From positions 4,250,501 to 4,314,500 of the forward strand of contig NZ_CP129672.1 in assembly GCF_030505195.1 (NCBI RefSeq): DNA of 64,000 nt. Direction: 5' to 3'. The position numbers were made by a program, and so were the translations under genes. Positions 46,277 to 54,206 of this stretch are shown piece by piece. The DNA comes from Comamonas testosteroni. Its GTDB lineage: Bacteria; Pseudomonadota; Gammaproteobacteria; Burkholderiales; Burkholderiaceae_C. Within the stretch, counting starts at the first letter, position 1; the number at the start of each line of letters is the position of its first letter. The notes beneath the pieces are model-generated. The model saw nothing but the letters and a program-made list of their open reading frames with translations. It was not told where the DNA came from and made no database searches.

Positions 46277-46948
46277 ATGAGTTCTGATATCGATGAAGAT
46301 TGCGAATCTCCCTGCATGGTGCAGGCCCTGCAGGTGAGCTTTGGCTACCCCGGCCGCGTTGTGGCCCAGGAGGCCTCGCATTGCTGGCATGCCGGGCTGT
46401 GCCTGCTGCAAGGCGATGAGGGCACGGGCAAGACCAGCTGGCTCAAGGCATTGGCCGGGCAGTTGCCGCTGCGCATGGGCTTGCTGCACTATCCGTTCGC
46501 CGACAACGGCCGTCTGGCTGCCAGCTCCTGCTTCTGGCAGGACCCGCGCCAGCCGCTCAACGATGTCTACAGCCATATGCCGGTCCAAAGCTGGGTGGCG
46601 CTGCAGCGCACGCTGTATCCGCATTGGTCACAGCAGCAGTTCGAGCAGCATGTGCAGGGCTTCGGGCTGGAGCCGCATTTGCACAAGCCGCTGCTGGCCC
46701 TGTCGTCGGGCACCCAGCGCAAGCTGTGGATGGCAGCCGGCTGGGCCAGCGCCGCCGAGCTGGTACTGATCGACGAGCCGCTGGCGGCGCTGGACAAGCC
46801 CTCCGAGCGTTATGTGCAGCATGCGCTGGCTGCCATGGCGGCCGAGCTCAAGAACCCGGCGCGGCCCCGCAGCGTCATCGTCGCGCATTGGGATGCGATG
46901 CAGGGTGTGGACTGGGAGGATGTGATGGAGCTGGCTACATCGCCCTGA
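46277..46948 (+). CDS. Orphan ABC transporter ATP-binding protein
   Basis: This 223-residue ABC ATPase has Walker A GDEGTGKTS, a degenerate signature LSSGTQRKLWMAAG, Walker B ELVLIDEPLAALD, and an H-loop His in VIVAHWD. It is slightly short and the Walker A has GTGKT rather than GSGKS. No permease or binding-protein gene is adjacent, so the partner is unknown; relation to small exporters of the CcmA type is possible. The ATG at 46277 lies in an AGCTATGAG context that resembles the dispersed intergenic element; a TTG at 46268 is an alternative. The 3' end overlaps the convergent LytTR gene by 14 bases. Confidence 0.85.
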   Translation: MSSDIDEDCESPCMVQALQVSFGYPGRVVAQEASHCWHAGLCLLQGDEGTGKTSWLKALAGQLPLRMGLLHYPFADNGRLAASSCFWQDPRQPLNDVYSHMPVQSWVALQRTLYPHWSQQQFEQHVQGFGLEPHLHKPLLALSSGTQRKLWMAAGWASAAELVLIDEPLAALDKPSERYVQHALAAMAAELKNPARPRSVIVAHWDAMQGVDWEDVMELATSP

Positions 46949-47750
46949 AGCGCGTGGCGTAGAGACGGCTGACGGCCAGCTTTTCGGGACGCTCGCGCAG
47001 CAGCAGGCTCAGGCGCCCGGACTCGTCACGCTGGGCGCTGGCAATGGCTTGCGCCCGCACCACGGTGCCGCGATGGATTTGCCAGAACTGCTGGGCGTCC
47101 AGTTGCGGCAGCAGATCCTTGAGCGGGGTGCGGATCAGATACTCCTGGCTGGCTGTCAGCACGCGCAGGTATTTGTCGGCGGCTTCGAGGTAGACGATGT
47201 CCTGCACCCTCACCATATGGATCTGGTTGCCGACGCTGGCCTGAATGATCTGCAGCGCGGCGGGGCCCTGCCCCAGCAGTTGCTGCTGCAGCCCGAGCAG
47301 CTGCTCGAGCTGACGGTGATTGTGCATGGCAAGGTCCGTGTCCTGCGCCGGCTGGCGTTGCTGCCACCACTGCTGCAGGCGCTGCACGGTCTGGCCGAGG
47401 CGCGCTGCCTGCACCGGCTTGAGCACATAGTCCATGGCGCAGGCCTCGAAGGCCGCCAGGGCGTACTGGTCGTAGGCGGTGACAAAGACAATCGCCGGCA
47501 GCGCTTGCTCCTCAGGCCAGGCATCGGCGATTTCGGCGGCGGCTTCCAGCCCCGTCTGGCCCGGCATGCGAATGTCCAGGAACAGCAGATCGGGCAGCCG
47601 CTCCAGCGCCTGCTGCACGGCGCTGATGCCGTCGGCCACCCTGGCTTCGATCTGCAGCTGGGGCCAGAGCTGGCCCAGCAACTGCTGCAAGGCCAAGGCC
47701 AGCAGCGGTTCGTCTTCGGCAATCAGGGCGCGCGGTGGGCGGGTGTTCAT
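46935..47750 (-). CDS. LytTR-family response regulator
   Basis: This 271-residue response regulator has an N-terminal receiver domain: acidic EDE pocket at about residues 12-14, phosphorylated Asp in LLFLDIRMPGQTGLEAA, Thr in FVTAYDQYA, and Lys in YVLKPVQ. The C-terminal LytTR DNA-binding domain includes VRVQDIVYLEAADKYLRVLT and FWQIHRGTVVRAQAI. Such proteins bind direct repeats upstream of target genes. Its start overlaps the sensor kinase stop by four bases, so it is the output of that kinase. Confidence 0.93.
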   Translation of the reverse strand: MNTRPPRALIAEDEPLLALALQQLLGQLWPQLQIEARVADGISAVQQALERLPDLLFLDIRMPGQTGLEAAAEIADAWPEEQALPAIVFVTAYDQYALAAFEACAMDYVLKPVQAARLGQTVQRLQQWWQQRQPAQDTDLAMHNHRQLEQLLGLQQQLLGQGPAALQIIQASVGNQIHMVRVQDIVYLEAADKYLRVLTASQEYLIRTPLKDLLPQLDAQQFWQIHRGTVVRAQAIASAQRDESGRLSLLLRERPEKLAVSRLYATRFRAM

Positions 47751-48844
47751 GGCTGGGGCTTCAGGGGTAATACGATGCAGGCCCGGGTTGCGCCTGCGCT
47801 ATCGGCTCTCAACTCCAGGCTGGCAGCGCTGCCGTAGCGGCTGGCCAGGCGCTCCCGGATCTGCGCCAAGCCAAAGCCGGAGCCGGAGCCGGAGCCCGAA
47901 GGAGGCAGGCCTGAAGGCGCTGACAGGCCCTGGCCATTGTCCTGCACACTGAGCAGGAGCTGGCTCGCATCCTGCATGACGGCCTGCACGGCAATATGGC
48001 CGCCGGCCAGCTGGGGTTCGAGCCCATGGCGAATGCTGTTCTCCACCAGCGGCTGCAGCAGAAGCGGCGGCACGGGCAGTTCGGCCAGATCAGCGGGCAG
48101 CGTCAAGGAGTAGGTGAGCCTGTCGCCCATGCGGATCTGCATCAGGGCCAGATAGTCGGCTAGCAAGGCAAATTCGCTGGCAAGACTGTGGGTGCCGCTG
48201 CGCGAGCCGGCAAGCGTGGCGCGCAGGTAGGCAATCAGATGGTCGAGCATCTGTTCGGCACGCGGTGCATCGGTGGCGATCAGCACGCGCAGATTGGCCA
48301 GGGTGTTGAACAGCATATGCGGCTCCAGCTGGGCCTGCAGCAGGCTGAGCCGCGCTTGGGCGGCCTGGCGCTGGGCCTGCTCTGCCAGCATTTGCAGATG
48401 GCGCGATTTGCCCACCACATAAAAGCCCCAGGACATGGCAATGCTGGTCGCCAGGGTGATGGCAAACGGCAGCCATAGCGAGGGCCGGGCTGCGGCCGGC
48501 AGCTCGGGATGGAACTGCTGAACGTAGAGGAGCCCCAGCGGATTGCCCAGAACCATGCCTGCTGCAATCCCCAGCGGCACCAGGGCCATGCCGCGCATGC
48601 CGCGTGGCCAGGGAATGTCGTCGGACTCGCGCCAGCGCAGTCTGAGCAGATCGATGCTCAGCCAGCTGATCAGGCCGATGGCCAGCGAATAGGCAAGGTT
48701 GACATCCCACAGGCCCTGGCCGAGTGCCGTCAGGGCTGCCGCGATCAGCAGACAGGCCGCCACGGTGATGCCGGCATGGCGAAAGAGGGGCGCGAGCGCA
48801 AACATGGACATGACGGGCATGGTAGGTGATGGGGGCCTTGGCAT
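47747..48844 (-). CDS. LytS-type sensor histidine kinase
   Basis: This 365-residue membrane kinase has about four transmembrane helices in the first 150 residues, then a His_kinase domain with LEPHMLFNTLANLRVL (phosphoacceptor His), and an ATPase domain with QPLVENSIRHGLEP (N box), QDNGQGLS and GFGLAQIRERL. A Gly-Ser repeat (SGSGSGSGFG) just before the last box comes from a hexanucleotide DNA repeat. The ATG at 48844 directly follows the 2TM gene stop; an ATG at 48820 is also possible. It forms an operon with the 2TM protein and the LytTR regulator. The signal is unknown. Confidence 0.93.
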   Translation of the reverse strand: MPRPPSPTMPVMSMFALAPLFRHAGITVAACLLIAAALTALGQGLWDVNLAYSLAIGLISWLSIDLLRLRWRESDDIPWPRGMRGMALVPLGIAAGMVLGNPLGLLYVQQFHPELPAAARPSLWLPFAITLATSIAMSWGFYVVGKSRHLQMLAEQAQRQAAQARLSLLQAQLEPHMLFNTLANLRVLIATDAPRAEQMLDHLIAYLRATLAGSRSGTHSLASEFALLADYLALMQIRMGDRLTYSLTLPADLAELPVPPLLLQPLVENSIRHGLEPQLAGGHIAVQAVMQDASQLLLSVQDNGQGLSAPSGLPPSGSGSGSGFGLAQIRERLASRYGSAASLELRADSAGATRACIVLPLKPQP

Positions 48845-49129
48845 CTAGCGCTTTTCGCTGCGCTGCAGCGTTTTCAGCTCGCGCTCCAGCAGTCGCTGAA
48901 AAAGCGGACTGCCGGGGGCCAGCAGCCAGACCACGGCGCCATGCATCAGCAGGCCCAGACCCCAGCCCAGAGCCGGGTAGACGGCCCAGTGCCGTCCCTG
49001 GCTCAGAGCCAGGGCCATCAGGCCCAGATTCACGGCGGCATAGACCGCAGCGTGGATATACCAGCCCAGCTTCATGCCGGCGCGGCGGCGTGCCTGCCGG
49101 TGCAGAGCGTCTTCAGAGATCGGGTTCAT
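48845..49129 (-). CDS. 2TM-domain protein
   Basis: This 94-residue protein carries a 2TM domain: RQARRRAGMKLGWYIHAAVYAAVNLGLMAL and a second helix HWAVYPALGWGLGLLMHGAVVWL, with Trp/His-rich junctions. 2TM domains are frequently fused or adjacent to LytS-like kinases and LytTR regulators, and here the gene immediately precedes the kinase (adjacent stop and start). It may modulate sensing at the membrane. AAGGAAA precedes the ATG at 49129. Confidence 0.88.
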   Translation of the reverse strand: MNPISEDALHRQARRRAGMKLGWYIHAAVYAAVNLGLMALALSQGRHWAVYPALGWGLGLLMHGAVVWLLAPGSPLFQRLLERELKTLQRSEKR

Positions 49130-49165
49130 GTCTTTTCCTTGTAGTGCTTGGGATGAGGGCGGGTT

Positions 49166-49570
49166 TCAGGCCAATTGCTGCCACAGCAGATTGCCCAGCA
49201 GCCGGCCCGGAAGCAGCGTGAACAGTCCCGCGACGACGCAGCTGCCGAAGTACAGCTTGCGCATGACGCTGCGATGCTGGCCGATGCGTCGATGGGCCAG
49301 ATGCCACAAAGACAGCGCCAGGCCTCCCAGCGTCACGGGGATCAGCAGATGAACGGGCGTGAAGCCTGCCCAGTTGGGCAGCTTGAAGTCGCGTATGAAC
49401 AAGGCGGAGATGGCGGTGGCCAGCATGAGCAGCACAAAGCCATAGCCTGCGATTGTGTGCAGCCAGGGCAGCGCTCCGGCCGGGCGCCTGGCCCACAGGG
49501 CGATGGCTCCGGCAAGAGTGGCCGCGATGGCGGAACTCATGTGAAAGGCAATCAAGGGCGTGAGTTGCAT
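49166..49570 (-). CDS. DUF2306-like membrane protein
   Basis: This 134-residue membrane protein has four predicted helices (MQLTPLIAFHMSSAIAATLAGAIAL, TIAGYGFVLLMLATAISALFI, VHLLIPVTLGGLALSLWHLA, LYFGSCVVAGLFTLLPG). His residues next to helices and the R-HxxM pattern (HRRIGQHRSVMRKLY) fit the DUF2306 family. The start at 49570 has TGGAG eight bases upstream; a longer frame to 49708 has a tail without family features. It lies upstream of the 2TM-LytS-LytTR genes and may share their transcript. Function unknown. Confidence 0.82.
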   Translation of the reverse strand: MQLTPLIAFHMSSAIAATLAGAIALWARRPAGALPWLHTIAGYGFVLLMLATAISALFIRDFKLPNWAGFTPVHLLIPVTLGGLALSLWHLAHRRIGQHRSVMRKLYFGSCVVAGLFTLLPGRLLGNLLWQQLA

Positions 49571-49743
49571 GGCTGGCTCCAGGTGGTTGCACATGACTGT
49601 GCAAGCCGGACCTGCTGCCGACCAGCGCTTTGCGACGAAGTGAACAAACACGGGAGCCAGTTGCATCTTCACAGGTGTGAGTGGGGTACTGGTTGAAACT
49701 GTGCTCAATGCTTGGAGTCGCTGACCGCCAGCGTGGACTTCTG

Positions 49744-50400
49744 ATGCGAGCTCTGTGGATCGTGGTTCATCGCTGGGTCGGCCTGTTTCTCGCGGCCTTC
49801 CTGGTCATGACCGGTCTGACGGGAGCAGTGCTCTCGTGGGATCATGAAATCGACGACTGGCTCAACGCCGACATGCGGCACACGCCGGGACGCGGCCCGC
49901 TGCAGACGCCGCTGCAACTGGCCCAGGCCGTGCAGGCAGCCGATGCGCGCGTCGAGATCTCCTATATGAGCCTGGGCCTGCGCGAGGGCGAGGCGGCTTC
50001 CTTTCTGGTGCGCCCGCTGCTGGACCAGGGCACGGGCAAGCCCCATGTGCTGGGCTACAACGCGGTGTTTGTGGACCCGGTGACGGGTCTCATCACCGGC
50101 CACCGCGACTCCAGGAGCCTGGCCCTGAGCTGGCGCAATCTCATGCCCTGGCTGCGCCATCTGCATGAAAGCCTGCTCAGCCCCACCATTGCGGGCAGCA
50201 ACCGCTGTGGATCTGGGGCGTGATCGTCATCGTGGCCTTTACCTCGTTCTCGATCAATCTCTACCGCGAGGTGTTCTATCCCGTGATGAGCAAGGTCTCG
50301 ACCACCACGCCCGGCCCCTACGAGACGCTCAGGCCGGCACCTTTGGGCAGCTTCATCGAACCGAAGATCGGCTTTGCCACGGCCAATCTGGTGGAAAAAA
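49744..50400 (+). pseudogene. Broken PepSY-associated TM helix protein gene
   Basis: The first part reads MRALWIVVHRWVGLFLAAFLVMTG and continues to RHLHESLLSPTIAGSN, the N-terminal third of PepSY iron-regulated membrane proteins, which are associated with siderophore uptake or ferric reduction. After base 50210 the frame fails, but the next frame continues with LWIWGVIVIVAFTSFSINLYREVFYPVM and later TPGPYETLRPAPLGSFIEPKIGFAT, which belongs further along the same family. About a hundred residues between the two parts are missing and the sequence shifts frame. Similarity ends near 50395, so the 3' part is also lost. An internal deletion with a later loss of the end is the simplest explanation. 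Confidence 0.8.
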
Positions 50401-50445
50401 CGCCGTGCCCGGCGAACGGCATCGGCGGCTGCCTCCGCCTGAAAC

Positions 50446-50473
50446 CACAAAGCCACCTTGCGGTGGCTTTGTG
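50446..50473. terminator. Hairpin downstream of the PepSY pseudogene
   Basis: A perfect 12-bp stem CACAAAGCCACC / GGTGGCTTTGTG with a TTGC loop. It lacks a strong T-run, so it is a terminator-like structure between the pseudogene and the convergent psiF gene. Confidence 0.6.
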
Positions 50474-50560
50474 CATTGCGCCGAAAATGGCGCTACCCGG
50501 CTCGATGACGCCGGGCCTGGCCTCCGCGCAGGAGAAGGTCGGCAAAGCGGCTCGGGCCGC

Positions 50561-50839
50561 TCAGTCCTTCTTCAGGCACTCGCTCATGAAGGCCTTGCGC
50601 TCGTCGCCCTTTTTGCCGGTCGCATCGGCGTTGCAGCTCTTCATGCGTTCCTGCTGGCGCTTTTTGCCGTCGGACAGGCAGGACTTCATGAACTCCTTGC
50701 GCTCATCGCCCTTCTTGCCGGTGGCTTCGGTGTTGCAGGTGCCCATCAACTGCTGCTGGGCGGTTTTGGGTTTGTCACCGGCAGCCATGCTCATGCTGCA
50801 GGCCAGGGACACGACAGCCAGGACCACAAATTTTTTCAT
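50561..50839 (-). CDS. PsiF-family periplasmic protein
   Basis: This 92-residue secreted protein has a signal peptide (MKKFVVLAVVSLACSMSMA) and two PsiF repeats: CNTEATGKKGDERKEFMKSCL and CNADATGKKGDERKAFMSECL. The cysteines of each repeat probably form disulfides. PsiF was named as phosphate-starvation inducible in E. coli; its function is not known. No Pho box can be confirmed. It stands alone on the minus strand. Confidence 0.92.
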   Translation of the reverse strand: MKKFVVLAVVSLACSMSMAAGDKPKTAQQQLMGTCNTEATGKKGDERKEFMKSCLSDGKKRQQERMKSCNADATGKKGDERKAFMSECLKKD

Positions 50840-51052
50840 GATGGTGTGATTTTTGAAAAAACGCCGACAACCGGCGCGTAGCTATTGCAGCACAAGCGCG
50901 TGACTTTGCCCATCATCACAAGCCATGTCTTGTAAAAGTTTGCGATTGTCTGTCGATTGGCGGGCGGAAAAGGTCTTGTGAGCGCGATCGGGAAAATGGC
51001 GAGCGGATAATGGACGGCTTTGCTTCAACCCTGCATCCAAAGGACGATTCGC

Positions 51053-51877
51053 GTGGATACTTTATTGCTGGTCAAGGCCGCCATCATGGGCATTGTGGAG
51101 GGGCTGACCGAGTTCTTGCCGATTTCCTCCACCGGCCACCTGATCCTGGCCGGTTCGCTGATGGGTTTTGTCGGTGGCAAGGCCAAGGTGTTTGAGATTG
51201 CGATCCAGACCGGGGCCATCTTTGCCGTGATGCTGGTGTACTGGCAGAAGATCCGGGACACGCTGGTGCAGCTGCCCAGCAGCCGCCAGGCGCAGAAGTT
51301 CGCGCTCAACGTCCTCATCGGCTTCTTGCCTGCCGTGGTGCTGGCGCTGCTGTTCGGCAAATATGTGCAGGAGCATCTGTTCACGCCGGTCATCGTGGCG
51401 ACCACCTTCATCCTTGGCGGCTTCGTGATTCTCTGGGCCGAGAAGCGGCCCGCCGCCGCCACCCGCGTGCAGTCGGTGGACGATATGACGGCTCTCGATG
51501 CGCTCAAGGTCGGCCTGGTGCAGTGCTTTGCCCTGGTGCCCGGCACCAGCCGCAGCGGCTCCACCATCATCGGCGGCATGCTCATGGGCCTGTCGCGCAA
51601 GGCGGCCACCGACTTCTCGTTCTTCCTGGCCATGCCCACGCTGATCGGCGCGGGCGTCTACAGCCTCTACAAGGAGCGTGCGCTGCTGTCCATGGCGGAT
51701 GTGCCGCTGTTTGCCGTGGGCCTGATCTTCTCGTTCATCAGCGCCTGGCTGTGCGTGCGCTGGCTGCTGCGCTTTATCTCCACCAACAGCTTTGTGCCGT
51801 TTGCCTGGTACCGCATCGTTTTCGGCGTCATCGTGCTGGTGACGGCCTATACCGGCATCGTGGACTGGCACCATTGA
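51053..51877 (+). CDS. uppP: Undecaprenyl-diphosphatase
   Basis: This membrane phosphatase recycles undecaprenyl pyrophosphate for cell-wall and O-antigen synthesis and gives some bacitracin resistance. The 274-residue protein contains [20 protein letters not shown] and the active-site motif [15 protein letters not shown], both diagnostic for the UppP/BacA family, plus about eight membrane helices. The start is GTG at 51053, supported by AAAGGA. A terminator follows at 51898. Confidence 0.97.
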   Translation: MDTLLLVKAAIMGIVEGLTEFLPISSTGHLILAGSLMGFVGGKAKVFEIAIQTGAIFAVMLVYWQKIRDTLVQLPSSRQAQKFALNVLIGFLPAVVLALLFGKYVQEHLFTPVIVATTFILGGFVILWAEKRPAAATRVQSVDDMTALDALKVGLVQCFALVPGTSRSGSTIIGGMLMGLSRKAATDFSFFLAMPTLIGAGVYSLYKERALLSMADVPLFAVGLIFSFISAWLCVRWLLRFISTNSFVPFAWYRIVFGVIVLVTAYTGIVDWHH

Positions 51878-51897
51878 GTGCCTTGGCGCTGCCCGCA

Positions 51898-51932
51898 AAA
51901 AAGCCGCTTGCGTGATTGCAAGCGGCTTTTTT
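51898..51932 (+). terminator. Rho-independent terminator after uppP
   Basis: An 11-bp stem AAGCCGCTTGC / GCAAGCGGCTT is followed by six T, 23 bases after the uppP stop. Its A-run on the left allows use from the other side too. Confidence 0.93.
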
Positions 51933-52016
51933 AATAGCTAACAGCGCTTGTTCTGATTGAATTTCAGATTGTTTTGATGCTGAAATCGTTATCTGTAAAG
52001 CGCAATAAGCTATTTA
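51932..52016. repeat. Palindromic intergenic element (AATAGCT...AGCTATT)
   Basis: Outer arms AATAGCT and AGCTATT and inner arms AGCGCTT and AAAGCGC fold into a long imperfect hairpin. It lies directly after the uppP terminator and before the end of the convergent hydrolase gene. Related pieces occur at 15230, 18079, 31505, 46255 and 63126. Confidence 0.75.
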
Positions 52017-52889
52017 TTTGTGAGTGCTTTGCGTAGATTTCTGCAGAATGGTCTGCTCCATATTGAGCAGCGAAGCCTCGATGGCGGCGGCTGTGGCCTC
52101 GGGCCGCTCCATGGGAAACAGATGGCCGCCGTCCAGCATCGTGATGCGCCCGCGGGTGATGCGCTGCGTCATCTCCATGCCCACCTGGCGCATCTCCACC
52201 GACGAGCGACCGCCGATGAAGGCCACCGGGCAGCGCACGGGGTGACGCCTGAGCTGGTTGTTGAGATTGCTGGGCAGGGTGTTGTAGATGGCGGTCTCCA
52301 CCTCGCGCCTGAACAGCAGGCTGCGCTTGCCCTGGTCGTCCTCCAGACCGTGCTGCACATAGTCCTGCAGCACCTGCGGGTGCCACTGGGCAAATGCCTT
52401 CTTGCCGCGGAAATACTCCAGCGCCTCTTCGTTGCTGGCCCAGGTGGTGCGCCGGCGCTGGCTGATCTTGCCGGGGGAGACCGAGGCCACGATCTGCGTC
52501 TGCTTGGCCAGGCCCACGGCGTTCGCCTTCCAGCCGCCCAGCAGGGGCGAGTCGATGAGCAGCACGCCGCGCGCCAGATCGGGGCGTTTGGAAGCGGCCT
52601 GAAAACTCAGAATGCCGCCCAGCGAGTGGCCCGCCAGATAGACCGGCCGGCCGTGCCGCTCGACCTGCTGCTCGATGTATTCGATCAGCTCGTCCACCAG
52701 ATGCGGCCAGTGGTTGGTGACCGGGCGCCGGGGGTCATGGCCGAAGCGCTGCACGCCGCCGGCGTCGATGCCGCGCTGGCGCAGCAGCGAAAACAGCAGG
52801 CGATAGGTGCCTATGGGAAAGCTGTTGGCATGCGCGAAGACCACGGGCAGGGTGTTCGTCGTGCTGGTGGTGGCTGTGGGCTGGGACAT
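52014..52889 (-). CDS. Alpha/beta hydrolase
   Basis: This 291-residue hydrolase has the nucleophile elbow GHSLGG at about residues 93-98, preceded by strand PVYLA, an oxyanion region FAHANSFPIGTYR near the start, and VLLIDSPLLGGWK. The catalytic His is probably in the C-terminal GGHLFPMERPE segment. Related proteins are esterases, lipases or haloperoxidase-like hydrolases, but specificity cannot be predicted. It converges with uppP and lies downstream of the Anbu gene on the same strand, 60 bases away; the latter ends at 52950. Confidence 0.9.
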   Translation of the reverse strand: MSQPTATTSTTNTLPVVFAHANSFPIGTYRLLFSLLRQRGIDAGGVQRFGHDPRRPVTNHWPHLVDELIEYIEQQVERHGRPVYLAGHSLGGILSFQAASKRPDLARGVLLIDSPLLGGWKANAVGLAKQTQIVASVSPGKISQRRRTTWASNEEALEYFRGKKAFAQWHPQVLQDYVQHGLEDDQGKRSLLFRREVETAIYNTLPSNLNNQLRRHPVRCPVAFIGGRSSVEMRQVGMEMTQRITRGRITMLDGGHLFPMERPEATAAAIEASLLNMEQTILQKSTQSTHK

Positions 52890-52949
52890 GGCGCGGGACG
52901 GGCTGGACAGGAAAAACGCCCCGAAGGGGCGTTGGATGTGTCGATCAGT

Positions 52950-53933
52950 TTAGCGCCTGGACAGGCCTGCCTGTCTTTGCATGCGCGCCTGCTCTTCTGC
53001 CGTCTGCAGGCGCTGGTATTCATCGGCCATGCTCAGGCCGGCCTGAGCCGGCACCACGGGCTGGCGCAGCGCGGCGGGCGGAATATTGCCTGCACCCAGG
53101 CCGTGGGCCGAGCGCTCTGCAACGGGTGCCCCCACTTTGATCAGCGGATGGGCGCGCGGGCTGTGAATGCGGATCGGCGTATCGGTCTGGCCGCCGTCCC
53201 AGGCCGGATCGTCGATGCTGTCGAAGACATGGCGCAGGCGCTCGCCCCAGCTGTCGTGCAGCATGCGCAGATAGGGGTTGTCGGCGTCCAGGCAGACAAT
53301 GCGGTCGGTGGCGAAGCGGTTGTTCTCGTAGACGATCAGATCCAGCGGCAGGCCCACCGAGAGGTTGGACTTGAGCGTGCTGTCCATGGACACCAGCGCG
53401 CACTTGGCGGCTTCGTCCAGCGGGGTCTCGGAGGTGATGACGCGGTCCAGCACGGGCTTGCCGTACTTGGATTCGCCGATCTGGAAGTAGGGCGTCTCGC
53501 CCGTGGCCTCGATGAAGTTGCCCGCCGAATAGACCTGGAACAGGCGCATGCGCTCGCCCTGGATCTGGCCGCCAAAAATCATGGAGACATTGAAGTCCAC
53601 CCCGGCGCGCTGCAGCGCCGTGGCCTCGCGCTCATGCACATGGCGCACGGCAGCGCCCAGCACGCGCGCGGCATCGAACATGCTGCGCACATTCCAGATG
53701 GTCAGCATCTCGTCCGTGGTCGTGTCGTGCAGCTGAAAGCTCTCCAGCAGCTCGCGCACCGACTGGGTGATGGACAGATTGCCGGCCGACTGCAGCACCA
53801 TGAAGCGCTCGCCCGGTTGCTCATACAGCATGACCTTGCGGAAGGTGCTGATCTGGTCGAGTCCGGCATTGGTGCGGGAGTCGGACAGAAACACCAGGCC
53901 GGCGTTGAGCTTGAGGGCGACGCAGTATGTCAT
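52950..53933 (-). CDS. Anbu-type proteasome homologue (proteasome-type protease)
   Basis: This 327-residue protein is a member of the Ntn-hydrolase superfamily related to HslV and proteasome beta subunits, known as Anbu. The start MTYCVALKLNAGLVFLSDSRTNAGLDQISTFRK is characteristic: removal of the initiator Met exposes Thr2 as the nucleophile. The core contains GFIVLQSAG-like strands and GESKYGKPVLDRVI. A longer open frame upstream (to 53981) is not part of the protein. Anbu genes are often next to DUF403, ATP-grasp and transglutaminase genes; none is here. A C-terminal tail of about 80 residues is long and Arg/Gln rich. Confidence 0.88.
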   Translation of the reverse strand: MTYCVALKLNAGLVFLSDSRTNAGLDQISTFRKVMLYEQPGERFMVLQSAGNLSITQSVRELLESFQLHDTTTDEMLTIWNVRSMFDAARVLGAAVRHVHEREATALQRAGVDFNVSMIFGGQIQGERMRLFQVYSAGNFIEATGETPYFQIGESKYGKPVLDRVITSETPLDEAAKCALVSMDSTLKSNLSVGLPLDLIVYENNRFATDRIVCLDADNPYLRMLHDSWGERLRHVFDSIDDPAWDGGQTDTPIRIHSPRAHPLIKVGAPVAERSAHGLGAGNIPPAALRQPVVPAQAGLSMADEYQRLQTAEEQARMQRQAGLSRR

Positions 53934-54206
53934 GGGTGATAGAGACAATAATGAAAAACGTATGAACACCAGATGCAGCAAGCGTCGAGTGCTTCTGAAT
54001 GTATAGCTGTAAACGCAGGCTGCAACGCGATTTTAGAAGGGTTTTAATAGTGCCGTTGGCGGCCCTGTAACTGTTGCCAATGCCCTGCCCAGGCACGGCT
54101 GCGGGGCCTGGCTGAGGAAGTCCCTGAGCTGCACGCCCAGGATGCGTGAGAAGATGCCGCCCCTTGATGGAACACTTGCTTACAGCTGGTCAGAAGAGGG
54201 ACTCCC

